The notes under the pieces were generated by a model that was not told the origin of the DNA, did not search any database, and saw only the letters and a list, made by a program, of their open reading frames with translations. Made by a program: the position numbers and the translations under genes. Source: Chersky-267 sp963744115 (lineage in GTDB: Bacteria; Chloroflexota; Limnocylindria; Limnocylindrales; CSP1-4). From it: a stretch of DNA of 64,000 bases. Positions 25,755-33,480 of this stretch are shown here, one piece after another. How positions within the stretch are numbered: the first letter of the stretch is position 1; each line of letters opens with the position of its first letter. The DNA is taken from contig CAVUSI010000001.1 in NCBI GenBank assembly GCA_963744115.1, positions 1-64,000 of the forward strand. The letters are read 5' to 3'.

Positions 25755-26917
25755 ACGACGAGCGCGACGCGTTCGATCATCGTCCGACGGCGGACGAGAT
25801 GCTCGCGCGCGTCCGCTCCGACGCGTCCGGCGGCCGAGGCCGCCTGCGTGTCTATCTCGGGATGGCCCCGGGCGTCGGCAAGACGTACACGATGCTGGAG
25901 GAGGCGCATCGACGCGTCGCCCGCGGGACGGACCTTGCCGTGGGATTCGTCGAGGACCATGGCCGTCCGCAGACGAAGGCCCTGCTCGATGGGCTCGAGG
26001 TCGTGCCGCGCCGTCGGCTGGAGTACCGCGGGGTCGTCGTCGAGGAGATGGACACCGATGCGGTCCTCGCCCGCCGGCCGACGGTGGCGGTCGTCGACGA
26101 GCTCGCCCATACCAACGTCCCCGGCTCGGCCCGACCGAAGCGATGGCAGGACGTGGAGGTCCTCCGCGACGCCGGGATCAACGTCATCAGCACCTGCAAC
26201 GTGCAGCACGTCGAGTCGGTCGCCGATGCCGTCGCGACGATCACCGGGGCGCCGGTCAACGAGCGCCTGCCCGACGACGTCCTGGCCGCCGCCGACGAGG
26301 TCGAGCTCGTCGACATGAGCCCCCACGCGCTCCGCCAGCGGATGCGCCACGGCAACGTCTACCCGCCCGAGCGCACCCAGATCGCGCTCGACCGTTTCTT
26401 CACCGAGCCGAATCTCACCGCCCTCCGCGAGCTGTCGCTGCGGTTCGTGGCCCAGCAGGTCGACGACGAGCTGGGCGGCATCTCGTCGGCGAGCCAGCTC
26501 GACGTCCTCCGGGCGGTCGGCGATCGGGTCCTCGTCCTGGTCGACGACACCGCGGTCGCGCAGATCGCCCTGCGGCGGGCCGCCAGGCTGGCGAGCGCGA
26601 TCCACGGCCACCTGATCGCGGTCGTCGTCGACGTCGCCTCGGCCGGCGAGCTGCCGTTCGACAAGCGACGGGACCTCCGGGAGAACCTCGACTTCGCCGA
26701 GGACCTCGGTGCGGAGATCGTCCAGGTCGAGGCCCCCGACGTCGCGAGCGGCCTCATCGACGTGGTCCGGCGGCGGCGCGCCTCGCACCTGTTCCTGCCA
26801 CATCGCGAGGTCCGCGGGCTCAGCGGCCTCCGTCGCGGGTCCCTGGCGGACGCGATCCTGCGTCAGGTGAGCGACCTCGAGGTCCATCTCGTAGCCGGCC
26901 CATCGTCCGACCGCTGA
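25751..26917 (+). CDS. kdpD: KdpD sensor half: KdpD N-terminal domain plus USP domain
   Basis: 388 residues equal to the cytoplasmic N-terminal half of KdpD. Walker A in YLGMAPGVGKTYTMLEEA, DLAVGFVEDHGR, Walker B-like VAVVDELAHTNVPG, NVISTCNVQHVES, then a universal-stress-protein domain (about 255-385; DRVLVLVDDTAVAQIALRRA and LVAGPSSDR). There is no membrane segment or kinase core. It must work in trans with the kinase half encoded before kdpE. GTG 25751 overlaps the kdpC stop (GTGA), so it is co-translated with the pump. It contributes K+ and ATP sensing in the family. Confidence 0.93.
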   Translation: MNDERDAFDHRPTADEMLARVRSDASGGRGRLRVYLGMAPGVGKTYTMLEEAHRRVARGTDLAVGFVEDHGRPQTKALLDGLEVVPRRRLEYRGVVVEEMDTDAVLARRPTVAVVDELAHTNVPGSARPKRWQDVEVLRDAGINVISTCNVQHVESVADAVATITGAPVNERLPDDVLAAADEVELVDMSPHALRQRMRHGNVYPPERTQIALDRFFTEPNLTALRELSLRFVAQQVDDELGGISSASQLDVLRAVGDRVLVLVDDTAVAQIALRRAARLASAIHGHLIAVVVDVASAGELPFDKRRDLRENLDFAEDLGAEIVQVEAPDVASGLIDVVRRRRASHLFLPHREVRGLSGLRRGSLADAILRQVSDLEVHLVAGPSSDR

Positions 26918-27037
26918 GGACCGTCGTGGGGCGGACCGTTTGACGGAAACGGCTCGCGGCCCGATGGTGGAGGCCAGATCGCAGGCGCCGGGCTCCGTTT
27001 CCGCGGGTCCGAAGCGCGCGATGGATCGGATCCTCCC

Positions 27038-27325
27038 ATGGCTCGAACCCCCTTCGCCTCGCCCGAGGCGAGCATCGTCGTGAGCACCGACGGCTACTTC
27101 GACGTCTACCCGACGACTCCACGAACCGACGGCGACAAGCCGGCCTATCGCGGCCGGCTCGCGGAGCTGGGACCAGGCATCCGCGGCGCCGACGACCGGC
27201 TCGGGGTCCGTCCCGGCTCGGTCGCGCTCGCCGATGCCGTCACCGCCTGGTCGGCGGTCAACGGCGCGGCGGCCGTCCGCGGCGAGCTCGGCCAGGGTCG
27301 CGACGGGAACGAACCGGTCGCCTGA
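27038..27325 (+). CDS. Small hypothetical protein
   Basis: 95 residues, no recognised domain. The composition is protein-like: SIVVSTDGYFDVYPTTPRTD, then GVRPGSVALADAVTAWSAVN, and an acidic/Gly-rich end. No Shine-Dalgarno sequence is visible before ATG 27038 (the preceding bases are CCTCCC). It stands alone between the kdp locus and a small lipoprotein on the other strand. It could be a short orphan gene or a chance frame. Confidence 0.45.
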   Translation: MARTPFASPEASIVVSTDGYFDVYPTTPRTDGDKPAYRGRLAELGPGIRGADDRLGVRPGSVALADAVTAWSAVNGAAAVRGELGQGRDGNEPVA

Positions 27326-27427
27326 CGGGCCGGGCCCGTCCCACGGGCCGCTGGCAGTCCCGCTGCGCCTCGACGGCTCGCGATGGAGCTGCCGGGGCGT
27401 CGCGATCCAGCGTCGCGGCGTCGCGAT

Positions 27428-27553
27428 TCAGTAGGCCGAGCCGCCACCGCTCCCGTTGCCGCAAGCGGCAAGGATGACCAGAAGCAGGGGCAGGAAGATC
27501 GTCAGCCGGCTCAGCAGGAGTCGGCGATCGGTCGGTGGGCGATCGAGTCTCAT
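27428..27553 (-). CDS. 41-residue predicted lipoprotein
   Basis: A short gene. From ATG 27553 it reads a basic N-region (MRLDRPPTDRRLLLSRL), a hydrophobic core (TIFLPLLLVIL) and the lipobox LAAC followed by GNGSGGGSAY and a stop. GGAGGT lies 7 nt upstream of the start, a strong ribosome-binding site. The mature part after the lipidated cysteine would be only about 11 residues, Gly/Ser-rich. Role unknown; it may be a peptide signal or an entericidin-like membrane lipopeptide, neither shown by sequence. Confidence 0.7.
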   Translation of the reverse strand: MRLDRPPTDRRLLLSRLTIFLPLLLVILAACGNGSGGGSAY

Positions 27554-27712
27554 GGGTGGGACCTCCAGCCTTGACTACGCCGCGACGGAGCCGCCGGTTC
27601 TCGCCGAGCGCCTGACCCACGGAGCGGATGATCCTCGAACGGCCTGGGCCGTCGGGGCCTGGCGTATCGTTGGTCGGCTCCATGCCAGGATCCACGACCG
27701 GGAGGCAAGCCG

Positions 27713-28153
27713 ATGCCAGCCGCACGACACGAGGTGACGATCGGGCGACCGAGCGCGGAGGTGTTCGCATTCATCGCGGACGGCGAGAACGGGACGAAAT
27801 GGCGGTCCGGGATCATGGACATCGCGCACGTCTCCGGCTCGGGTGTCGGCGCGATCTACAAGCAGGGCGTCAAGGGCCCGGGCGGCCGCCGGGTCGACGC
27901 CGACTTCCGCGTGACCGCCTACGAGCCGGGTCGACGCCTCGCGTTCGAGACGATCGCCGGCCCGGTCCGCCCGACCGGCGAGTACCTCATCGAGGACACC
28001 GCTGACGGGGCACGTCTCACGTTCGCCCTGCAGGCGGAGCTCGGCGGCATCAAGAAGCTGCTGATGGGCGGAGCGGTCCAGAAGACCATGGAATCGGAAG
28101 TCGCTGCGACCGAGCGGCTCAAGCAGGTCCTGGAGGCAGCGCCGGCTCCATAG
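27713..28153 (+). CDS. SRPBCC family protein
   Basis: 146 residues with the polyketide cyclase/dehydrase fold: HEVTIGRPSAEVFAFIADGE, KWRSGIMDIAHVSG, GAIYKQGVKGPGGRRVDADF, EYLIEDTADGARLTFALQAE and a C-terminal helix SEVAATERLKQVLEA. A likely hydrophobic ligand binder of unknown target. It converges with a gene whose second half has the same fold; only 21 nt separate their stops. Confidence 0.85.
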   Translation: MPAARHEVTIGRPSAEVFAFIADGENGTKWRSGIMDIAHVSGSGVGAIYKQGVKGPGGRRVDADFRVTAYEPGRRLAFETIAGPVRPTGEYLIEDTADGARLTFALQAELGGIKKLLMGGAVQKTMESEVAATERLKQVLEAAPAP

Positions 28154-28174
28154 CGGCGTTCGACAGCGTCGGAG

Positions 28175-29335
28175 TCAGCGCCGGATCGGCTCGAGGATCT
28201 CCCGGCCGCGCGATGATGGCGCGTCCGGTTCGGGCGGCGCCTCCGCTTCCTGCGCCGCTCGACGGGTCATCTCCTCGGTCAGCACCTCGCGCAGGTTGGA
28301 CTGGCCCTGCTCGACCAATGGCGCGATGACGTCGCGAGCGGACGCCGCCTCCTCGCGCTCGCGGCGGTTCCGGCCCCACGTGAACAGCATCCGGACCCGC
28401 GTGCCCTCCGGGGCGTCCTCGAATGCGAACGTGCTCACGGCCTTGAAGCCGTTGGGCATGGTCGTCCGGTGGGTCACGTGCTCGGCCGGCCGCCAGTCGA
28501 GGATCTCCTCGACCATGACGTCCTTGCCGTGCATGCAGTGGTTCGTGGTCCCGACCCCGCGGCGCGGAGCGGTCGGCAGCTCGTCGACGCCGGTGACCCC
28601 GGCCTGCCAGCGCGGGCGGAGCGCCGGGTCGGTCATGAACGACCAGACGATGTCCCGCGGGGCCGGTTGGATCGTCTCGAGGACGTACCCGGCGTCTCGC
28701 TCCGCGACGATCACCCGCCGGCCCTCGAGCTCGGCCGTCCACGCCGCGCCGAGGTCGTGGACCCAGCCGGTCATCTCGCCGAGGTCGTCGTACGTGTCGC
28801 GGAACTCGGTCATCCCGAGCGCGACGGGGTCGACGCCCATCGCCTCGACGCACGCCGCGCTGAACAGGGCGTAGGCGGGCGTGCCGAGCCGCTCGACGAC
28901 GTGGTTCTTGAGCATGCGATGGGCGACGATGACGTCCGAGCCGACCAGCTCCTCGCGTCCCGCGATGCGGTGGCGGATGACCGAGCCGTGGTGGGCGATG
29001 ACCTTGAGGTCGAGCCGGGGCATCAGCACGCACGCGTTGCACTCGCAGGCGGTCGCCTGGGCGATGTCGCGCAGCCGGCGGCGGAACGCGAAGTAGATCC
29101 GTTCGACGGTGTCGAGCAGCTGCGAGCCGTCGATCCGGTCCGTGAGCATGTAGGCGAACGCCGCGTCGCCCTCGAGCTTGGCCAGCCGGAAGTTCGGCCG
29201 GAGCGCGCCGACGACCGTCGTCATCAGGTCGGCCAGGATGTCCTGCGCGTGGTCGAGCTCGGCGCCGGCGAGATAGCTCGTGTAGCCGGAGATGTCGGCG
29301 ATCACCAGGCACGCCGGCTCGGGAGTCGAGAGCAT
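28175..29335 (-). CDS. DUF2652 cyclase-like domain fused to an SRPBCC domain
   Basis: 386 residues. Residues 1-200 match DUF2652, distantly related to class III nucleotide cyclases: ACLVIADISGYTSYLAGAEL, LAKLEGDAAFAYM, VIAHHGSVIRHRIAGREELV, GSDVIVAHRMLKNHV. Residues about 215-355 form an SRPBCC fold (APRDIVWSFMTDPALRPRWQ, GVGTTNHCMHGKDVMVEEIL, PEGTRVRMLFTWG). The C-terminus is acidic and disordered. Whether it makes a cyclic nucleotide is unknown; the ligand domain could gate it. The start ATG lies 87 nt from tRNA-Pro(TGG). Confidence 0.85.
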   Translation of the reverse strand: MLSTPEPACLVIADISGYTSYLAGAELDHAQDILADLMTTVVGALRPNFRLAKLEGDAAFAYMLTDRIDGSQLLDTVERIYFAFRRRLRDIAQATACECNACVLMPRLDLKVIAHHGSVIRHRIAGREELVGSDVIVAHRMLKNHVVERLGTPAYALFSAACVEAMGVDPVALGMTEFRDTYDDLGEMTGWVHDLGAAWTAELEGRRVIVAERDAGYVLETIQPAPRDIVWSFMTDPALRPRWQAGVTGVDELPTAPRRGVGTTNHCMHGKDVMVEEILDWRPAEHVTHRTTMPNGFKAVSTFAFEDAPEGTRVRMLFTWGRNRREREEAASARDVIAPLVEQGQSNLREVLTEEMTRRAAQEAEAPPEPDAPSSRGREILEPIRR

Positions 29336-29421
29336 CCACTCACCCCACTGCGAAGCGTGGGCATCATCGCTCGTCCGACCCGCGACGTCGAGCGAGGTCG
29401 CGGTCGGCGGTCGTCAGGGTG

Positions 29422-29498
29422 TGGTCGGGGCGGCGGGATTCGAACCCACGATCTCGTGCTCCCAAAGCACGCGCGATGCCAAACTTCGCTACGCCCCG
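29422..29498 (-). tRNA. tRNA-Pro (anticodon TGG)
   Basis: On the minus strand, CGGGGCG (29498-29492) pairs with CGCCCCG (29432-29426). The discriminator is A and CCA is encoded (29424-29422). The anticodon stem CGTGC/GCACG holds the loop TTTGGGA, so the anticodon is TGG. The T-arm contains GGTTCGAATCC. Second proline tRNA of the window, with the same acceptor stem as the first. Confidence 0.95.
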
Positions 29499-29676
29499 AG
29501 GTGCTGAGTCGACGCCACGCGGACCTCGAAATGGGGAGGCCGAACGACCCTTCGCCCTTCAGCGCTCATATCGTACGTGCTGCGCCGATCGCACGTGCTT
29601 GGCATCGGACGAACGCGTGGCCTGCGTATCCAAGAGAATGCCGTCCGCATTTGATATGCCGCGAGTCCGGGTCGTC

Positions 29677-30111
29677 TTATCCAAGCTGCCTGACAGGAGA
29701 CGGCAGGAGCTCGAGGGCCTCGATGTGGGCGGGCCGGACCGCGCGGAAATGGCGCTGGTCGAGCGTCGCTACCTTGGCCTCGTCCAGGCGCTCGGCGAGC
29801 ACCACGATGCTGGCATCGACGACGCCGAGAGCGAGATCCTCGTAGCGAGACTGCAGCTCGCGGCAGCGGGCAAGATCGGCGCCCGTCGGCGGTTCGACCC
29901 GGTAGACCCCGGCGAGCAGGTCGTCCAGGAAGATGAGCCAGGCCTCGGCGGGGAGTCGGCGGCTGCACCAGTAGTCGAGCTCAGCGAGGACGAGCATCGG
30001 TACGACGAGGTCTTCGCTCGTACTCGTCAGCAGCCGGGCGCAACGCTCATGATCGGGATCGGCGGCGTCGAGCGCGGCAAGCAGAGGACCCGTGTCGCAG
30101 ATGAGCGCCAC
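29677..30111 (-). CDS. vapC: PIN-domain toxin, VapC type
   Basis: 144 residues, a single PIN domain: CDTGPLLAALDAADPDHERC (first Asp), MLVLAELDYWCSRRL (Glu), LALGVVDASIVVLAERL (third acidic site) and VATLDQRHFRAVRP. These residues form the Mg-dependent RNase site of VapC toxins. GTG 30111 begins 3 nt after the antitoxin stop. Toxicity and RNA target are inferred from the family. Confidence 0.9.
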   Translation of the reverse strand: MALICDTGPLLAALDAADPDHERCARLLTSTSEDLVVPMLVLAELDYWCSRRLPAEAWLIFLDDLLAGVYRVEPPTGADLARCRELQSRYEDLALGVVDASIVVLAERLDEAKVATLDQRHFRAVRPAHIEALELLPSPVRQLG

Positions 30112-30114
30112 CGG

Positions 30115-30348
30115 TCAGCGCGGCTCGTCGGCGACGGGCTCTGCGGTGACGTCGGCGGCGCTGCGGCCATCGGTGGAACGTGCCACGCCCACTCTCGGAC
30201 GCCGCCCCGCGCGCAGCGCCTGTGCCTTCTCCTCGACCGCTTCGCGCAGAAGCGACGCGAGGGGGACCTGGCGGCGCTGCGCCTCTGCCTCGAGCGTACG
30301 GATGGTGGCTTGCGGCGCGCTGACGGTGGTCCGGCGAAGTTGAGTCAT
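30115..30348 (-). CDS. vapB: Ribbon-helix-helix antitoxin, VapB type
   Basis: 77 residues from ATG 30348. The N-terminal ribbon-helix-helix TQLRRTTVSAPQATIRTLEA then EAQRRQVPLASLLREAVEEK gives DNA binding and dimerisation. The rest, ending in an acidic disordered tail (ADVTAEPVADEPR), would wrap the PIN toxin. A perfect 12-bp palindrome just upstream is the likely self-repression site. An earlier in-frame ATG at 30369 lies inside that palindrome region and is less likely. Confidence 0.85.
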   Translation of the reverse strand: MTQLRRTTVSAPQATIRTLEAEAQRRQVPLASLLREAVEEKAQALRAGRRPRVGVARSTDGRSAADVTAEPVADEPR

Positions 30349-30355
30349 GATGCTT

Positions 30356-30367
30356 GATGCTAGCATC
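30356..30367. promoter_or_regulatory. Palindrome upstream of vapB, candidate autoregulatory operator
   Basis: GATGCTAGCATC is a perfect 12-bp palindrome 8-19 nt before the vapB ATG. It is flanked by further ATGATG/CATCAT half-sites (30347-30371). The AT content is higher than its surroundings. Position and symmetry fit binding by the VapB ribbon-helix-helix dimer. Confidence 0.6.
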
Positions 30368-30383
30368 ATGATCGGTCTCGTGA

Positions 30384-30815
30384 CTACTCCTGCCAGATGT
30401 CATAGCGCTCGCCCAGCTCGCGGAGGACGTCGGCATCATCGAGCTGCACCGGGCTGAGGGTGGCGAGCTCGGCCAGGTAGCGGTCGAACCCCCCGGGCGT
30501 GAAGATCGTCACGAGGCGGCCACCACCCGGGCAGGTCACCTCGTGCCTGAGGTTCGGCGGCACGGTCACGGTGGTCCCGGGCGTCGCGATCACCGTCTCG
30601 TCTTCGAACGCGAACGTGACCTCGCCGTCGAGGATGTAGAAGATCTCAGCCATGGAGCGATGCCGGTGCGCCGGGAGGTGGAAGCCTGGCTTGAGGGTGT
30701 CCTCGACGACCGAGACCCGGCCGTCCGTCAACTCCATCGGCGTCTTCACCGAGATGTGGTCCTGGGACCACTCGTAGTCGGGCCCGTGGCCGGCTGCGAC
30801 GACATGCTGTCTCAT
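30384..30815 (-). CDS. Cupin-domain protein
   Basis: 143 residues, one cupin barrel. Metal-binding motif 1 is HLPAHRHRSMAEIFYILDGE (two His and Glu) and motif 2 region is VPPNLRHEVTCPGGG. Short N- and C-terminal helices flank it. Single-domain cupins range from isomerases to sugar sensors; the substrate cannot be read. It is divergent from an NTF2-like gene. Confidence 0.88.
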   Translation of the reverse strand: MRQHVVAAGHGPDYEWSQDHISVKTPMELTDGRVSVVEDTLKPGFHLPAHRHRSMAEIFYILDGEVTFAFEDETVIATPGTTVTVPPNLRHEVTCPGGGRLVTIFTPGGFDRYLAELATLSPVQLDDADVLRELGERYDIWQE

Positions 30816-30920
30816 GGCGACTCCATCGATCGGGTCAGCTCAGTCGCTCGACCCACGCGGTCGCCAACGATAGACTGGCCACGACTCGCTGGGTGACAGC
30901 GGCGGCCCATGGAGGAGAGG

Positions 30921-31379
30921 ATGACTGAGCCCAGCGGTCGATCCGTCGTCGAGCGCTACGCGCGCGCCCTGCAGGACAAGGACTTCGACGCGCTGGAAGC
31001 GCTCCTGACCGACGACTTCATCGACGAGATGCCCCAGTCGGGGGAACGCGTTCGGGGCAAGGCGAACCAGCTCGCCATCGCGCGCAACTACCCAGGCGGG
31101 GTCGGAACCATCGATCCAAGCAGTGCACGGCTCGTCGGGTCGGAAGATCGATGGGTGATGACGCCGACGTTCGCAGCCCTGCGCATCGAGGGGTCGGGCG
31201 ACGTCTACACCTACGTCGGGAGTGTCCGGTACCCGAACGGCGAGACGTGGCAGATGATCGCCATCATCGAACTCCGCGATGGAAGAGTCGCCAAGTCGAC
31301 GACGTGGTACGCAGCGCCGTTCGAAGCCCCGGAATGGCGGGCGCCGTACGTGGAACGCTTGTCACCATCGGGGGCGTAG
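30921..31379 (+). CDS. SnoaL/NTF2-like protein
   Basis: 152 residues with the cone-shaped NTF2-like fold: VVERYARALQDKDFDALEAL, LTDDFIDEMPQSGERVRGKA, a middle with WVMTPTFAALRIEG, and WQMIAIIELRDGRVAKSTTW near the end. GGAGGAGAGG directly precedes ATG 30921, which decides the start over ATG 30909. The family includes small hydrolases and isomerases and many binding proteins; role unknown. Confidence 0.85.
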   Translation: MTEPSGRSVVERYARALQDKDFDALEALLTDDFIDEMPQSGERVRGKANQLAIARNYPGGVGTIDPSSARLVGSEDRWVMTPTFAALRIEGSGDVYTYVGSVRYPNGETWQMIAIIELRDGRVAKSTTWYAAPFEAPEWRAPYVERLSPSGA

Positions 31380-31419
31380 CGGAACGTACGGTTGGCACGC
31401 CGCGCGGCCGACGGGGCGG

Positions 31420-31899
31420 TCAGCCGCCGGTGCTGGGTTCCTTGTCGTCGTGCCAGAACGTGGCCAAGGCATCGGCCACGGCTCGTTGCTGGGCGGGGGT
31501 CAAGCGACGACCGAATTCGCGTTCGATGACCTTGAGGTGATCGGCGAACGCCGCGTCGTGACGGCGACGGCCCTCGGGCGTCAGGACGACCCGAACGCCG
31601 CGTCGGTCGCCGGGGACGGCCTCGCGGCGGACCAGTCCGGCGGCCTCGATCCGGTCGACAAGGCGGGTCAGCCCGCTCCTGGTGAACAGCGATCGCTGCT
31701 CGAGCTCCTGCATCCGGAGGCCGGTGTCCGCGGCGTCATAAAGCTGAGCCAGGACGTCGAGCCACGTCAGCGGGAACCCGGCTCGCTCGATGAGGTCTGG
31801 CTCGGCGACCTGGAGCGTCCGCGATGTCGCGAAGAGCACGCCACGCCAGGCATCGTTCCACAGGGCGGCGGGCCGGCTCGCATCCTCGTCGGTGGTCAT
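31420..31899 (-). CDS. MarR-family transcriptional regulator
   Basis: 159 residues. Winged helix with LTWLDVLAQLYDAADTGLRM, ELEQRSLFTRSGLTRLVDRI and the wing VPGDRRGVRVVLTPEGRR, flanked by dimerisation helices. The motif D-R-R-G-V in the wing is typical. It is divergent from a small monooxygenase-like gene with an imperfect palindrome between them, so autoregulation and control of that gene are likely. Ligand unknown. Confidence 0.92.
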   Translation of the reverse strand: MTTDEDASRPAALWNDAWRGVLFATSRTLQVAEPDLIERAGFPLTWLDVLAQLYDAADTGLRMQELEQRSLFTRSGLTRLVDRIEAAGLVRREAVPGDRRGVRVVLTPEGRRRHDAAFADHLKVIEREFGRRLTPAQQRAVADALATFWHDDKEPSTGG

Positions 31900-31928
31900 G
31901 CCAGCACCTTAGCGCACATCCGCCTGAC

Positions 31929-31959
31929 TTGGCAACATCTGCTAAAACAGTTATTGACA
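31929..31959. promoter_or_regulatory. Candidate MarR operator and rightward -35 box
   Basis: TTGGCAACATCTGCTAA (31929-31945) is a 17-bp imperfect palindrome (TTGGCA against TTAGCA), the size of a MarR site. Nine bases later TTGACA (31954-31959) could serve as -35 for the rightward gene; the matching -10 (about 31978) is poor. The stretch is less GC-rich than its surroundings. Confidence 0.5.
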
Positions 31960-32039
31960 GGACAGCTGATGTCGTGTCAGCATCTGCTGGAACCCGTGGC
32001 GCGGAGACAGCCAGGGTCGGACCAGCTGGAGGCATCGCG

Positions 32040-32309
32040 ATGACCACGCTCTTCGTTCGGCATCAGGTCGCCGACTACGCGCAGTGGCGCGTGGTCTACG
32101 ACGGGTTCGCGCCCACCCAGCAGGCGCTCGGCGTCCAGGACCAGGCCGTCTACCAGGCGATCGACGACCCGAACGACATCACCGTCCGCCACGAGTTCGC
32201 GACGCTCGAGGCAGCGCAGACATTCGGCGGGAGCTCCGAGCTGCGCTCCGCCATGCACGACGCCGGCGTCCAGGGGGCTCCGTCGGTCTGGTTCACCACC
32301 CGGGCCTGA
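32040..32309 (+). CDS. ABM-like (dimeric alpha-beta barrel) small protein
   Basis: 89 residues. TTLFVRHQVADYAQWRVVYD, QALGVQDQAVYQAIDDPNDI, HEFATLEAAQTFGGSSELRS and APSVWFTTRA follow the pattern of small antibiotic-biosynthesis-monooxygenase or cyclase-like proteins. The ATG at 32040 starts the domain exactly. Probably controlled by the divergent MarR regulator and may protect against or modify its ligand. Catalytic activity unproven. Confidence 0.8.
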   Translation: MTTLFVRHQVADYAQWRVVYDGFAPTQQALGVQDQAVYQAIDDPNDITVRHEFATLEAAQTFGGSSELRSAMHDAGVQGAPSVWFTTRA

Positions 32310-32341
32310 TCCGCGCCGGGACCACCGGCAGGCAGCAACGA

Positions 32342-32370
32342 ACGACGGGTGCCGCAAGGGCACCCGTCGT
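32342..32370 (+). terminator. Hairpin terminator
   Basis: ACGACGGGTGCC (32342-32353) pairs perfectly with GGCACCCGTCGT (32359-32370) around the loop GCAAG: a 12-bp stem 32 nt after the stop of the ABM-like gene. It is followed by CGATTCT without a long U-run. Confidence 0.8.
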
Positions 32371-32460
32371 CGATTCTAGGTCTCACGTCGGCCGCGATGA
32401 TCACGACGCGGCACACGGCCGATGCCGTACCCTCGGGTCTCGACCAGCACGAGGGTTGAG

Positions 32461-32991
32461 ATGAGCATGGCCCCGGATCCGATCGCAAACCCGTCCGCCT
32501 ATCAACGGCTCCTGCTCGCTGCCCTCGGGGACGACGATCCGGCGACTGCGCAGGCGACCACGCCTGCAGCGTTCCGGGCGCTGGTCACGGAGGCCGGGGC
32601 GCATCTCCGGGTCCGGCCCGAGCCGACCGAGTGGTCGGTCCTCGAATGCATCGACCACCTGGTCGACGGGGAGCTGGTCGTGTCCACCCGCTATCGCTGG
32701 ATCCTGGCCGAGGATTCCCCGGACATCGCCGGCTACGACCAGGACCTGTGGGTCGCCCGGGTCCACGCGGGCGAGGATCCCGAGACGCTGCTCCTGCTGT
32801 TCGAGGCGCTCCGGCGATCGAACCTCGAGCTCTGGGCACGGACGCCTGCGGAGGACCGGGTCCGCTTCGGCCGGCATCGCGAGCGTGGCGAGGAGAGCTA
32901 CGACCTCACGTTCCGGATGGCGGCCGGCCACGACCGGGTCCACCTGGAGCAGGCGCGACGGGCACTTACCCAGGTGCGTGCGGCCCGTTGA
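32461..32991 (+). CDS. DinB-family protein
   Basis: 176 residues. DinB/YfiT four-helix fold: AYQRLLLAALGDD, PTEWSVLECIDHLVDGELVV (the conserved W-S and first His of the metal triad), then ERGEESYDLTFRMAAGHDRV with the HxxxH-like second metal site, and a last helix EQARRAL. Relatives include metal-dependent thiol S-transferases; the substrate is unknown. ATG 32461 follows GAGGGTTGAG. It converges with the DUF1269 gene, 3 nt between stops. Confidence 0.85.
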   Translation: MSMAPDPIANPSAYQRLLLAALGDDDPATAQATTPAAFRALVTEAGAHLRVRPEPTEWSVLECIDHLVDGELVVSTRYRWILAEDSPDIAGYDQDLWVARVHAGEDPETLLLLFEALRRSNLELWARTPAEDRVRFGRHRERGEESYDLTFRMAAGHDRVHLEQARRALTQVRAAR

Positions 32992-32994
32992 GGA

Positions 32995-33480
32995 TCAGCT
33001 GTCGCCGAGCGCCTCGCGCAGCTGCGTCTCCATCTCGTCGTCGAGCGTCGTCTGGATGACCTTGCCGTGATGTGACCGGAGGACCGACAAGGCCGGGTCG
33101 AGGTTCGCCTCCTTGACGACCAGGAACAGCGCCGACTTCCCGGGGGTGAGCTGGGCCTTCACGTCGTCGACGAACTCGTGGCTCACCCCGGTCCCGAGCG
33201 ACGCCGCGATCCCGGCTCCGACCGCAGCCCCGATGGCGATCCCGGCGAGCGGCAGGACGAGCGCGCCGACGAAGACGCCGATGATCCCGCCGACGACCGC
33301 TCCGGTCTCGGTCGTGCCGCTGAGCTCGTTCTTGACGTGCGCCTTGCCGTCGGCGTCACGGGACACGACGGCGGTGTCCTCGAACTTGATCTGACCCTCG
33401 GCTTCGAGCTTGCGCAGGGAGCGCAGGACGTCCAAGGCCTCGTCCGCTGTGTCGAAACCGAGCACCACGAGTTGCGTCAT
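32995..33480 (-). CDS. DUF1269 family membrane protein
   Basis: 161 residues. A ferredoxin-like start (TQLVVLGFDTADEALDVLRS, KFEDTAVVSRDADGKAHVKN), a glycine-rich double membrane hairpin (VVGGIIGVFVGALVLPLAGI, AIGAAVGAGIAASLGTG) and a C-terminal part (PGKSALFLVVKEANLDPALS) define DUF1269. Function unknown; often stress-associated. AAGGAGGAAGG, 7 nt upstream, makes ATG 33480 secure. Confidence 0.92.
   Translation of the reverse strand: MTQLVVLGFDTADEALDVLRSLRKLEAEGQIKFEDTAVVSRDADGKAHVKNELSGTTETGAVVGGIIGVFVGALVLPLAGIAIGAAVGAGIAASLGTGVSHEFVDDVKAQLTPGKSALFLVVKEANLDPALSVLRSHHGKVIQTTLDDEMETQLREALGDS

Noticed and set aside
26933..26957. Terminator after the kdp operon
   Set aside because: CCGTTT/AAACGG can pair for only six base pairs with no U-run; too weak to list.
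27145..27471. 108-residue open frame on the minus strand
   Set aside because: Ser/Arg/Pro/Ala-rich with no domain; overlaps a better small lipoprotein frame and a plus-strand frame.
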